37,288 bases of DNA from Paludibacteraceae bacterium (GTDB lineage: Bacteria > Bacteroidota > Bacteroidia > Bacteroidales > Paludibacteraceae), in assembly GCA_024400115.1 (NCBI GenBank), contig JAKSNF010000022.1, positions 1-37,288 on the forward strand, in the 5' to 3' direction. The notes below the pieces were generated by a model. That model worked only from the letters and a program-made list of their open reading frames with translations. It was not told where the DNA came from and did not search any database. Shown here piece by piece: positions 1 through 8,262 of this stretch (positions are counted from its first letter, which is position 1; the number at the start of each line of letters is the position of its first letter). The position numbers and the translations under genes were made by a program.

Positions 1-161
1 CATCTTGTAAGGCTTGATTGACGTGAGCCCTACCGAAGGATAGGGCGGTAAAATAAAAAATAAAGCGAGGATATTGCGATGGAGCGAAATATAGCGTAAT
101 AACGAGCAAAGCGAGTGAGCGGGAGATAAAAGAAACAAGATACTATAAACTAATAAATAAC
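1..161. other. Leader region before mraY: hairpin plus AGCGAG-rich low-complexity tract
   Basis: No open frame crosses the left edge convincingly. Bases 27-46 can form a hairpin (GCCCTA ... TAGGGC) followed by an A-rich stretch, a weak terminator candidate for whatever lies to the left (murE would be the usual neighbour, but is not visible). Bases 63-133 are a low-complexity tract built on AGCGAG/GAGCGA words, resembling the AGTGATAGCGAACGAAGG stretch near 20225. No TTTG/TAnnTTTG promoter is visible, so mraY may be transcribed from further left. Confidence 0.4.
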
Positions 162-1433
162 ATGCTATACAATTTATTTACGTATTTAAGCGAAATGCCC
201 GGAGCGAGGTTGATGACTTATATCTCGTTCAGAGCCATCTTAGCAGGCGTCATTGCCCTGCTCATCAGTGTCTTTTTCGGAGATTGGTTCATTAACCTAC
301 TCCATCGTAAGAACATCTCCGAAACGCAACGCGACGAGAAGACCGACCCCTTTAATGTGAGCAAGAAAGGCGTTCCTACGATGGGCGGCATCGTTATCCT
401 GTGCAGTATCATCGTACCCAGTCTGCTCTTTGGCCGTCTGAACAACGTCTATATGCTGCTTATGCTTATCACCACCGTTCTGTTAGGAGCTATCGGTTTT
501 GCGGACGACTATATCAAGACTTTCAAGCATAACAAAGACGGACTCAACGGCTGGGTGAAGATTGCCGGACAAGTGGCATTAGGTCTTATCGTGGGTTTGA
601 CCCTTCGTTTCTGCCCCATGGCAACGATGAACGAAACGGTTAATGTCCGCACCGAGAACAATATCGAATACGTGGAGAAATCACCCAATGTCAAATCCAC
701 GCAAACGACTATTCCCTTCGTTAAGAACCATAACTGCAACTACGCCGACCTCTTCCGTTGGTTAGGCGAACCGAATATGTACCGTGCAGGTTGGATCTTC
801 TTTGTTATCCTCACCATCCTCGTTGTGGCTGCCGTGAGCAACGGAGCTAACCTCAACGACGGTTTAGACGGCATGTGTGCCGGCAATTCGGCGATTATAG
901 GCATTGCGCTTTTAGTGCTTGCTTACGTGAGCGGTAGCACCGTCTGGGCAGATTATTTTGACGTTATGTATATCCCCGGCAGCGAGGAACTGGTGGTCTT
1001 CTTAGCCGCTTTTGTGGGAGCACTGATTGGTTTCATCTGGTGGAATGGTTTCCCTGCACAGATCTTCATGGGCGACACAGGTTCACTGGCTATCGGCGGT
1101 ATCATTGGTGTTTGCGCCGTGATGATACACAAAGAGTTGCTGTTGCCTATCCTCTGCGGTGTTTTCCTTATGGAGAGTGTCAGCGTTATTCTGCAAACAC
1201 AAGTGTATAAGTTCGGCAAACGCTTCGGCAAACATATACGTGTGTGGAAACGCGCTCCCTTCCACGATCAATTCCGCACCAGCGTGGATCTCGTTCTCAA
1301 GAACGACCCCACCTGTAAGATTATCTTCAAGGGACGCCAACACCTTGATCACGAGACGAAGATTGTGTTACGCTTCTGTATCGTAACCCTCATCCTCGCC
1401 GCATTTACCATTTTGACATTGAAGATAAGATAA
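162..1433 (+). CDS. mraY: Phospho-N-acetylmuramoyl-pentapeptide-transferase
   Basis: Integral membrane enzyme that moves phospho-MurNAc-pentapeptide from UDP to undecaprenyl phosphate, giving lipid I, the first membrane step of peptidoglycan synthesis. The 423-residue protein shows the family signatures: the aspartate pair in FADDYIK, the loop SNGANLNDGLDG, and MGDTGSLAIGG, with about ten hydrophobic segments. It is longer than the roughly 360 residues of E. coli MraY because of an extra periplasmic loop (about residues 160-190), normal for Bacteroidota. The start MLYNLFTYL matches the usual start in this phylum. First gene of a tight cluster; murD begins one base after the stop. Confidence 0.97.
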   Translation: MLYNLFTYLSEMPGARLMTYISFRAILAGVIALLISVFFGDWFINLLHRKNISETQRDEKTDPFNVSKKGVPTMGGIVILCSIIVPSLLFGRLNNVYMLLMLITTVLLGAIGFADDYIKTFKHNKDGLNGWVKIAGQVALGLIVGLTLRFCPMATMNETVNVRTENNIEYVEKSPNVKSTQTTIPFVKNHNCNYADLFRWLGEPNMYRAGWIFFVILTILVVAAVSNGANLNDGLDGMCAGNSAIIGIALLVLAYVSGSTVWADYFDVMYIPGSEELVVFLAAFVGALIGFIWWNGFPAQIFMGDTGSLAIGGIIGVCAVMIHKELLLPILCGVFLMESVSVILQTQVYKFGKRFGKHIRVWKRAPFHDQFRTSVDLVLKNDPTCKIIFKGRQHLDHETKIVLRFCIVTLILAAFTILTLKIR

Positions 1434-1434
1434 T

Positions 1435-2775
1435 ATGAAACGATTAGTTATATTAGGAGCAGGCGAGAGTGGTACGGGTGCCGCTATCTTAGCCAAAGAG
1501 AAAGGGTTTGACGTGTTCGTTAGCGACATGGGCGAGATACAAAGTCCTTATCGTGCCCTACTCGATCAACACGGCATCACGTGGGAAGACGGACACCACA
1601 CGGAGTCCCTTATCCTCAATGCTGATGAGGTAGTTAAGAGTCCGGGTATTCCGTTAACGGCTCCCCTCATCGTCAAACTGCAAGAACAGGGCACGCCTAT
1701 CATCTCTGAGATTGAGTTTGCGGCACGTTATACGCAGGCTAAGATGATCTGTATCACCGGTAGTAACGGCAAGACAACCACCACTACCCTTATCTACGAG
1801 ATTCTTCGTAAGGCAGGGCTCAATGTCGGTTTAGCAGGAAACATAGGCAACTCGCTGGCACTGCAAGTAGCCCACGAGGACCACGATTATTACGTTATCG
1901 AACTCAGTTCCTTCCAACTCGATAATATGTACGATTTCCGCGCTAATATCGCCATCTTGATGAACATAACGCCCGACCACTTAGACCGTTACGATTTCGA
2001 GTTCCAGAACTATGTCAATGCTAAGTTCCGTATCACGCAGAACCAGACGAAGGATGATGCCTTCATCTATTGGTCACAAGACCCTGTCATTGACCGCGAA
2101 CTGAAGAAACTCAATATCGGTGCCACCCTCTACCCCTTCGGCGGAAGCGAGGACACGGGCAACGCCGCTTTTATTCGCGGTAACGACCTTATCGTCAATG
2201 CCGACACCACACAAGCACCTCTAACGATTGGTATCAACGAGATTGGCATTCAGGGCAAGCATAACCAACTCAACTCGATGGCAGCCTCTATTGCGGCACA
2301 GATCTTACATATTCAGAATAAGGTCATTCGCGATGCCCTCGTCGATTTTAAGGGTGTGGAGCACCGAATGCAGTATGTCACCACCGTGCGTGGAGTGCGT
2401 TATATCAATGACTCCAAAGCCACTAACGTAGATTCCTGCTGGTACGCCCTCGAAGCTATGACTACGCCTACCGTCCTTATCCTCGGAGGAAAGGATAAAG
2501 GCAATGACTATAACGCTATATTAGACCTCGTTAAGCAGAAATGTACTACCCTTATTTTTATGGGACTACATAACGAGAAACTGATTGATTTCTTTGGCTC
2601 AACGGGTATTCCTTATGTCTCTACCGATAACCTCCACGACGCCGTTCAAGCAGCTTATAACGCCGCCAAAGAGGGGGACACAGTACTATTATCACCTTGC
2701 TGCGCCAGTTTTGATTTATTCCACTCCTACGAAGACCGTGGGGAACAATTTATGAAAGCATGTCGAAACTTATAA
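1435..2775 (+). CDS. murD: UDP-N-acetylmuramoyl-L-alanine--D-glutamate ligase
   Basis: Cytoplasmic ATP-dependent Mur ligase that adds D-glutamate to UDP-MurNAc-L-Ala. Visible are the N-terminal nucleotide-binding fold (GAGESGTGAAILA), the ATP loop TGSNGKTTT at about residues 108-116, the NITPDHLDRY motif of the central domain, and the C-terminal domain with GGKDKGNDY and SPCCASFD. Its 446 residues are normal for the family. The last 16 bases overlap the start of ftsW, suggesting translational coupling. Confidence 0.97.
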   Translation: MKRLVILGAGESGTGAAILAKEKGFDVFVSDMGEIQSPYRALLDQHGITWEDGHHTESLILNADEVVKSPGIPLTAPLIVKLQEQGTPIISEIEFAARYTQAKMICITGSNGKTTTTTLIYEILRKAGLNVGLAGNIGNSLALQVAHEDHDYYVIELSSFQLDNMYDFRANIAILMNITPDHLDRYDFEFQNYVNAKFRITQNQTKDDAFIYWSQDPVIDRELKKLNIGATLYPFGGSEDTGNAAFIRGNDLIVNADTTQAPLTIGINEIGIQGKHNQLNSMAASIAAQILHIQNKVIRDALVDFKGVEHRMQYVTTVRGVRYINDSKATNVDSCWYALEAMTTPTVLILGGKDKGNDYNAILDLVKQKCTTLIFMGLHNEKLIDFFGSTGIPYVSTDNLHDAVQAAYNAAKEGDTVLLSPCCASFDLFHSYEDRGEQFMKACRNL

Positions 2776-4007
2776 ACTTCAATAACAAATATATCGACAA
2801 GACCTTCTGGGTATTGTTTATCGCTCTTGTCGTAGTGGCCATCATTGCGCTTTTCTCTGCGTCCAGCACCTTGGTTTATGAGGAGCATTCGGCTATCGGA
2901 CCCATTGGACAACAGATCATCTTCCTTCTCATCGGATTGGTGGTGGCTTGGTTTATACAATTCATCCCCAGCATATACATTCGGATGGGCGGTTATATCG
3001 TCTTGCTTTTCTCGCTGTTGTGTATGTACATCATGCTTATTCCCGGCAACCCGTTTGTAGTCTTCCATAACGAAGCGGGGCGATGGTTTAATCTCTTTGG
3101 TTTTGTCTTCCAACCTTCCGAATTAGCTAAACTCAGCCTCGTCATTGTGGTAGCCGACATGCTCTCGCGTATTCACACGGAGGAGGATAAAAAGAAATAT
3201 TTCTGGTGGACCTTTGGAGTAACGGCAGTCACTGTTCTCCCTATTCTGACCAATAACCTCTCCACCGCCATGCTCCTTTCGGGTATCGTCTTTATTATGT
3301 GGTTCCTTGCGCGAATATCGTATAAATACTTAGGTATCGTGATGGGAAGTGCTATCGCCGTGCTCGTACTGGGATACTGTATTGTTGAGTTTGCTTATGT
3401 CAAACCGAAGCGAGAAATGCATGGTCCGTTAGAGCGTGCCACGACTTGGGTTGGCCGTATCGACGATATGTTCGCCGAACACGAAGATGACGCTAAGTTC
3501 GAACTCAATAACGATAACTACCAACGCTCCATAGCCAAAGTGGCTATCGCTCGCGGAGGTATAACGCCTTTCGGCGTAGGACCGGGCAATAGTAAGGAAC
3601 GCGACTTCCTACCGCTTGCTTTTGCCGATTATATCTTTGCTATCATCGTCGAAGAGACGGGACTGATGGGAGCCATCGGACTTATCTTCCTTTACATGGC
3701 TATTCTCTTCAGGGCGTGCCTCACGTCTAACCGATTTAACGATTACTCGTCCATGATTATGGTCATGGGACTGGCGCTCACGATTACCTGTCAAGCCCTT
3801 ATATCCATGGCGGTAGCGGTAGGTATTGGTCCCGTTACGGGTCAGCCCTTGCCGCTTATCTCCCGAGGCGGAACAAGTGTGCTCATCACGAGTATTTATT
3901 TTGGCGTGATGATGTGCGTCAGTCGCGAACAGAAACAACTCAGCGAGCAGCAGAAGTCTGTCCTCAACGAGTCCAAAGACGATGTCCCCGACATTGTGTT
4001 AGAATAA
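2760..4007 (+). CDS. ftsW: Peptidoglycan glycosyltransferase FtsW (SEDS family)
   Basis: Membrane glycosyltransferase that polymerises lipid II at the division septum together with its class B penicillin-binding protein. About ten transmembrane segments are visible, with the SEDS signatures FQPSELAKL, VEETGLMGAIG and the C-terminal GPVTGQPLPLISRGGTS. Length 415 residues is typical. The ATG lies inside the 3' end of murD (16-base overlap). FtsW rather than RodA is preferred because of the position between murD and murG. Confidence 0.94.
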   Translation: MSKLINFNNKYIDKTFWVLFIALVVVAIIALFSASSTLVYEEHSAIGPIGQQIIFLLIGLVVAWFIQFIPSIYIRMGGYIVLLFSLLCMYIMLIPGNPFVVFHNEAGRWFNLFGFVFQPSELAKLSLVIVVADMLSRIHTEEDKKKYFWWTFGVTAVTVLPILTNNLSTAMLLSGIVFIMWFLARISYKYLGIVMGSAIAVLVLGYCIVEFAYVKPKREMHGPLERATTWVGRIDDMFAEHEDDAKFELNNDNYQRSIAKVAIARGGITPFGVGPGNSKERDFLPLAFADYIFAIIVEETGLMGAIGLIFLYMAILFRACLTSNRFNDYSSMIMVMGLALTITCQALISMAVAVGIGPVTGQPLPLISRGGTSVLITSIYFGVMMCVSREQKQLSEQQKSVLNESKDDVPDIVLE

Positions 4008-4020
4008 ACTCTACACTAAT

Positions 4021-5133
4021 ATGAGATATCTAATCAGCGGTGGTGGCACCGGAGGCCACATTTTTCCGGCAGTTAGTATAGCTAACGCCTTAAAAGAATT
4101 AGACCCCGAAGCACAGATTCTGTTCGTCGGAGCCTTAGGTCGAATGGAAATGGAACGCGTTCCTCAAGCGGGATACGACATTGTCGGTCTGCCCGTTAGG
4201 GGCTTTAATCGCGCCCAACCGTGGAAGAACATCAGCGTCGTGATAGACCTTATACGCTCTATGCGCCAAGCCAAAAAGATTATACGTGACTTCCGCCCCG
4301 ACGTGGGCGTAGGCGTGGGCGGTTATGCCAGCGGTGCTGCCATGAAAGTGGCGGCTAAGATGGGAATACCTATTCTCCTACAGGAGCAGAACGGCTTTGC
4401 CGGCGTAACCAATAAACTACTCAAAGACGATGCGCAGAAGATCTGCGTAGCGTACGAGAATATGGAGCGTTTCTTCCCTAAGGACAAGATCATCCTCACC
4501 GGTAACCCCGTTCGCCAGAACCTCACCGGAGGAACCAAAGCCGATGCTTTAACCTATATTAGTAAAGAGTTCCAAAAAGAATTCTCTACGGACAAAAAAA
4601 CGCTCCTCATTATCGGAGGTTCACTCGGTGCAAGAACGATTAACAACAGCCTTTTGGATGGTTTACAGTCTTTACTTGATGCTGATATCCAAGTTATTTG
4701 GCAAACGGGTAAAATCTATTACGACAAAATAAAAGAACAAACGGCAGATGTAAGTACAACGCACAAGGGGCTTGTTATTACTCCTTTCATTAGCAATATG
4801 CCGGATGTCTATGCCTTATCTGACTTGGTTATCTCGCGTGCCGGAGCGTCCTCTATCTCCGAACTGTGTCTGCTCGGCAAACCCGCCATCCTTGTACCCT
4901 CACCTAATGTGGCAGAGGACCACCAGACGCACAACGCTATGGCATTGGTGAACAAAGATGCGGCTGTGCTGGTGAAGGACAGCGAAGCCAAAGAGCAACT
5001 CGTTTCTACCGCTCTCCAACTCATGCGAGACGATGAGCGACTGAAGAGTTTGCACACGAATGTGCTCACTTTAGCACAAAAAGACTCGGCAACGCGAATA
5101 GCCCAAGAAGTAATGAAACTGTGTCGCCGATGA
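4021..5133 (+). CDS. murG: UDP-N-acetylglucosamine--N-acetylmuramyl-(pentapeptide) pyrophosphoryl-undecaprenol GlcNAc transferase
   Basis: Peripheral inner-membrane GT-B glycosyltransferase that adds GlcNAc to lipid I to make lipid II. The N-terminal glycine loop GGGTGGHIFPA, the second loop GGSLGARTIN at about residues 199-208, and the UDP-GlcNAc site SRAGASSISEL are all present in a 370-residue protein of normal length. It starts 13 bases after ftsW and its stop overlaps the next start as ATGA. In many relatives murC, ftsQ, ftsA and ftsZ follow; here they do not. Confidence 0.97.
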   Translation: MRYLISGGGTGGHIFPAVSIANALKELDPEAQILFVGALGRMEMERVPQAGYDIVGLPVRGFNRAQPWKNISVVIDLIRSMRQAKKIIRDFRPDVGVGVGGYASGAAMKVAAKMGIPILLQEQNGFAGVTNKLLKDDAQKICVAYENMERFFPKDKIILTGNPVRQNLTGGTKADALTYISKEFQKEFSTDKKTLLIIGGSLGARTINNSLLDGLQSLLDADIQVIWQTGKIYYDKIKEQTADVSTTHKGLVITPFISNMPDVYALSDLVISRAGASSISELCLLGKPAILVPSPNVAEDHQTHNAMALVNKDAAVLVKDSEAKEQLVSTALQLMRDDERLKSLHTNVLTLAQKDSATRIAQEVMKLCRR

Positions 5134-8100
5134 GTTATCTCAAGAATCTGGCTCAGACGTTTGCTCGCGAGGTAGGTGATAACCTCCAACATTACGTTTT
5201 TGTTTTCCCTAACCAACGTGCGGGACTCTTCTTCCGTCGTGATTTGGCTTTAGCCTTGGGGCGACCTACCCTCTCGCCTCAGATTATGACCATTAACGAC
5301 TGTTTCTATAGTCTGACCGATACGCAACCGGCTGACCCTATCGATCTGTTGTTGCGTGTAGCACGTATTCATAACGAGATACGCGAGGAGCAGCACCTCG
5401 AACCCGAAGACTTGGATAAGTTCCTCTTTTGGGGTAAGATGTTACTTGGTGACTTTAACGAGATTGATAATCATCTTGTGTCGGATGTGCGCAAGTTCTT
5501 TGACAATATCCGCGACCTCCACTCCATAGACAGTCACTTCACCATCCACCATCCACAATCCACCGATTGGGAAGCCACCCTTCCCCTCTACGAGCTCTAC
5601 ACGCGTCTCCAATCGGAGCTCCGTGCCGAAGGCCTTGCTTACGACGGCATGCTCCACCGCGAAGTCATCGAGCATCTTTCAGCCGAAGGCGGTCTTACAG
5701 CCGAAGGCGGTCTTACAGGCGAAGGCGGTCTTACATCTAAGACCTACGTCTTCATCGGCTTCAACGCCCTTACAACGAGTGAGGAGCAACTGATGCTCTA
5801 TTTCAAGGAGCATGGTCAGGCGGACTTTTATTTTGATTACTCCGACCCGTTGGTGACGGATAAGAACAACCGCGCCTCCCTCTTTATGGAGCACAATCGT
5901 TCCCTCTTCCCCTCCAAATACGATATTTTAGGCGACAGGACGGCAGCAAGCTGCCTACAGGTTAGAGGCAAGGACCTCGCCTGTAGCGAAGCGTCCACTA
6001 ACCACTCATCTGTAGCGAAGCGTCCTATCAGCCCCCAATACCACTACATAGAAGTCTCCTCTACCGTCGCTGAGGCGCAAGAGGTACACCGTATCCTCGA
6101 GAGTCTCTCTACCAAAGGCGAAATATCGGAGTCGCCGGAGCGACCAGCCGAAGGCGGTCTTACAAGAACCGCCGTTGTCTTGCCGGACGAGCGGTTGCTT
6201 ATTCCTTTGTTGCACACCTTGCCCGAGTCAATAGACAAGGTTAATGTGACGATGGGTTATCCTCTGTCGGCTACGCCCACCTATGCGCTTATCAGCCTCA
6301 TTACGGATCTACAACAGCGTATGACGGACGCCGGTTTCTATCATAAGGACGTGACGGCTATTCTCTCGCACCCTTATGTTCATCGTTTAGCGCCCGAAGC
6401 GTGCGATGCTATCAAGCAGGATATAGTTAAGCGCAATCGCATTTACGTAGATGCGGCTACGTTTGAGAAGGACGAGTATTTATCGCTTCTTTTCTCCACC
6501 GAACCGAATACGTGGCGGGGTATATTAAATCACTTCCCCGAAGACGCTTCGGAAGCCGTCTATCGTGTACAAACGGTTCTCAACCGAATAGATAAGTATT
6601 TAGGAGAAGGGTTAGAGGACGGCGCAGAGCACCTACAAGTTAGAGGCGATATTTCTTTAAACTTTAAACTTTCAACTCTAAACTTAATGCTATCGTCTGA
6701 AACGATAGCGTACACAGGTGAACCCTTAGAGGGCTTGCAGGTGATGGGTATATTAGAGACGCGTGCCTTGGACTTTGACAATATCATCTTGACGGGCTTT
6801 AATGACGACCTTTATCCCGGAAACAGTATCACGAATAGTTTCATTCCGTACGATGTCAGGTGTGAGTACCATTTGCCCACGGTGGAGCGTAAGGACGCTA
6901 TTTTTGCTTATAATTTCTATCGCATGATTGGTTACGCCAAGCAGGTGTGGTTCATAGCCAACACACGTGCCGACGAGCAGCACTCGGGCGAACCCAGTCG
7001 TTTCCTCTATCAGTTGCAATACCAGTTTGGCAAAACAATCAACCACATCGTCGTACAAGATAGTCTTACAGCCAAAGGCGGAATATCGGAGTCGCCGGAG
7101 CGACCAGCGCAGCGGTCTTACAGCGATAGCGGTCTTACAGGCGAAGCCGGTCTTTCAGCAGCCAACGTCTCGTTGGCGCAGCACTCTTTCACCCCTTCGG
7201 GCTTGAACACCTACCTCCGTTGTCCAAGGCTATATTATTGGCAGTATATTCAAGGCTTGCGTGAACCCGAGCAGGTGCATGAGGATGTAGATCCGCGCGA
7301 ATTAGGAACGCAGTTGCATTTACTCTTGCAGAATTTTTACGAACCTTTCTGTGGTAAGACCGTCATGAAGGAGGATATAGAGAAGATGTTGGAGAAGATA
7401 GGTGAGAGGTTAGAGGACGGCAGCAGAGCTGCCTACTGGTTAGAGGCAAGAACCTCGCCTGTAGCGAAGCGTCCACTAACCTGTAGCGAAGCGTCCACTA
7501 ACCACAACAGCTCTGCTGTCCTCACCGAATACGCTCGTCTCATCTTGGAGCGCGACCTTGCTTTAGCGCCCTTCACCTATATCGCCACCGAACAGCCTCG
7601 GCAAATGGATTTAACCTTAGCGGACGGCGCTGTCGTCACCCTCAAGGGCACCATCGACCGTGTAGATAGCGGTCCTACAGGCGAAGCCGGTCTTTCAGGG
7701 CGCAGCCCGGTCTTACAGCACAGCGGTCAGCCTATCCGCATCGTCGATTACAAGACAGGCGGAGCCAAGTTAGAGTTCTCGTCTATCGCTTCGCTCTTTG
7801 ACCCCGCGGACGCCTATCGTAACTCGTATGCCTTGCAGACTATTCTTTATTCTATTCTGTATGAAAACGCTTTGCCCCACTCCGATGGCTCGAGTACCGA
7901 TGGTAGGGTGATTGAACCGCATATTTACGGCGTACGTTTATTAGCGCAAGGCGCAGAGACGGCGGTTCATCAGAAGGGTCAAGAGGTAGTTGATGTAGCC
8001 GCTATTAAGGATGAGTTCATGGGTCATATCAGCCGACTGATTAGCGAGATTCGTAACCCCGAGAACACCTTCCCGTGTACAGAGGACACTTTCAACAAGT

Positions 8101-8138
8101 GCTCATCATGTCCTTTTGCCCCCCTTTGCGATAAATAA
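5130..8138 (+). CDS. AddB-like PD-(D/E)XK nuclease-family protein with many in-frame repeat insertions
   Basis: Probable helicase-nuclease subunit of an AddAB-type double-strand-break repair complex. The N-terminal half (VFPNQRAGLFFRRDL) resembles the degenerate helicase part of AddB. The C-terminal nuclease begins near residue 686 (PSGLNTYLRCPRLYYW), has GTIDRVD and IVDYKTGG (about 869) as PD-(D/E)XK motifs, and ends with CSSCPFAPLC, which with the cysteine in RCPRL fits an AddB-type 4Fe-4S cluster. The ATG at 5130, overlapping the murG stop as ATGA, is preferred to GTG at 5121. The protein carries at least eight low-complexity inserts from repeat families A, C, D and E, yet stays open for 1002 residues. 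No addA-like partner lies next to it. The exact family name is uncertain; the nuclease fold is well supported. Confidence 0.85.
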   Translation: MSYLKNLAQTFAREVGDNLQHYVFVFPNQRAGLFFRRDLALALGRPTLSPQIMTINDCFYSLTDTQPADPIDLLLRVARIHNEIREEQHLEPEDLDKFLFWGKMLLGDFNEIDNHLVSDVRKFFDNIRDLHSIDSHFTIHHPQSTDWEATLPLYELYTRLQSELRAEGLAYDGMLHREVIEHLSAEGGLTAEGGLTGEGGLTSKTYVFIGFNALTTSEEQLMLYFKEHGQADFYFDYSDPLVTDKNNRASLFMEHNRSLFPSKYDILGDRTAASCLQVRGKDLACSEASTNHSSVAKRPISPQYHYIEVSSTVAEAQEVHRILESLSTKGEISESPERPAEGGLTRTAVVLPDERLLIPLLHTLPESIDKVNVTMGYPLSATPTYALISLITDLQQRMTDAGFYHKDVTAILSHPYVHRLAPEACDAIKQDIVKRNRIYVDAATFEKDEYLSLLFSTEPNTWRGILNHFPEDASEAVYRVQTVLNRIDKYLGEGLEDGAEHLQVRGDISLNFKLSTLNLMLSSETIAYTGEPLEGLQVMGILETRALDFDNIILTGFNDDLYPGNSITNSFIPYDVRCEYHLPTVERKDAIFAYNFYRMIGYAKQVWFIANTRADEQHSGEPSRFLYQLQYQFGKTINHIVVQDSLTAKGGISESPERPAQRSYSDSGLTGEAGLSAANVSLAQHSFTPSGLNTYLRCPRLYYWQYIQGLREPEQVHEDVDPRELGTQLHLLLQNFYEPFCGKTVMKEDIEKMLEKIGERLEDGSRAAYWLEARTSPVAKRPLTCSEASTNHNSSAVLTEYARLILERDLALAPFTYIATEQPRQMDLTLADGAVVTLKGTIDRVDSGPTGEAGLSGRSPVLQHSGQPIRIVDYKTGGAKLEFSSIASLFDPADAYRNSYALQTILYSILYENALPHSDGSSTDGRVIEPHIYGVRLLAQGAETAVHQKGQEVVDVAAIKDEFMGHISRLISEIRNPENTFPCTEDTFNKCSSCPFAPLCDK
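5536..5566 (+). repeat. Family C repeat inside the AddB-like gene
   Basis: CACCATCCACCATCCACAAT array, read in-frame as IHHPQST. The same word array occurs inside tcdA at 28753-28783, also read as IHHPQST. Confidence 0.75.
5675..5735 (+). repeat. Family D: 18-bp tandem repeat, 3.4 copies, coding
   Basis: Unit TCTTACAGCCGAAGGCGG at 5675, 5693 and 5711 with a partial fourth copy. It encodes a hexapeptide, GGLTAE, repeated in-frame. Copies differ by one or two bases. Because 18 is a multiple of 3, copy-number change would not break the frame. Confidence 0.9.
5938..6029 (+). repeat. Family E palindromic element, copy 1, coding
   Basis: Contains a GGCAGC-AA-GCTGCC hairpin (5942-5955), a GGTTAG (5960) / CTAACC (5998) inverted pair, and two copies of CTGTAGCGAAGCGTCC. 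Nearly identical to 7413-7523 but translated in a different frame (here LQVRGKDLACSEAS). Confidence 0.85.
6114..6165 (+). repeat. Family D/E-like repeat, coding
   Basis: A 35-bp segment (6114-6148) with CGGAGTCGCCGGAGCG at its centre matches 7074-7108 with one mismatch; it is followed by GCCGAAGGCGGTCTTACA of family D. Read as GEISESPERPAEGGLT. Confidence 0.8.
6611..6709 (+). repeat. Diverged family E copy, family A array and an 8-bp hairpin, coding
   Basis: 6611-6650 resembles the start of the E element (GTTAGAGGACGGC ... GTTAGAGGC). 6653-6688 is a reversed family A array (CTTTAAACTTTAAACTTTC). 6689-6709 is a hairpin, GCTATCGT-CTGAA-ACGATAGC. All of it is read through in-frame. Confidence 0.7.
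7063..7160 (+). repeat. Family D cluster, coding
   Basis: Begins with GTCTTACAGCCAAAGGCGG, then the CGGAGTCGCCGGAGCG segment shared with 6114-6148, then GCGGTCTTACAG and GCCGGTCTTTCAG copies. About 34 bases near 7123-7157 recur at 7669-7700 with a single mismatch. Confidence 0.8.
7413..7523 (+). repeat. Family E palindromic element, copy 2, coding
   Basis: Bounded by imperfect inverted repeats: GAGGACGGCAGCAGAGCTG at 7413-7431 and CAGCTCTGCTGTCCTC at 7508-7523 (16 paired positions, 3-base bulge). Inside are GGTTAG/CTAACC and two CTGTAGCGAAGCGTCC words. Read here as LEARTSPVAKRP, a different frame from the copy at 5938-6029. Confidence 0.85.
7669..7719 (+). repeat. Family D repeat, coding
   Basis: GCGGTCCTACAG, GCCGGTCTTTCAG and CCGGTCTTACAG in succession. 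The last is read in a third frame (SPVLQH), unlike GGLT elsewhere. Confidence 0.75.
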
Positions 8139-8183
8139 AACACAACAAAAACACGAGAGAAATAGCATAAAATCAACAAATAA

Positions 8184-8215
8184 TTTGTTTATTTCAGAAA
8201 AAAGCAGTATCTTTG
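8184..8215 (+). promoter_or_regulatory. Bacteroidota-type promoter for the amidohydrolase gene
   Basis: TTTG at 8184-8187 and TATCTTTG at 8208-8215, 20 bases apart. Expected start of transcription near 8222, about 40 bases before the ATG at 8263. Confidence 0.75.
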
Positions 8216-8262
8216 CAGTCCAAATTGATATTATCGGTAAAAACTAACTATTTACAACTAAT

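Noticed and set aside
5675..5735. CRISPR array
   Set aside because: The repeats are contiguous 18-bp units without unique spacers, in-frame inside a gene, and no cas gene is present.
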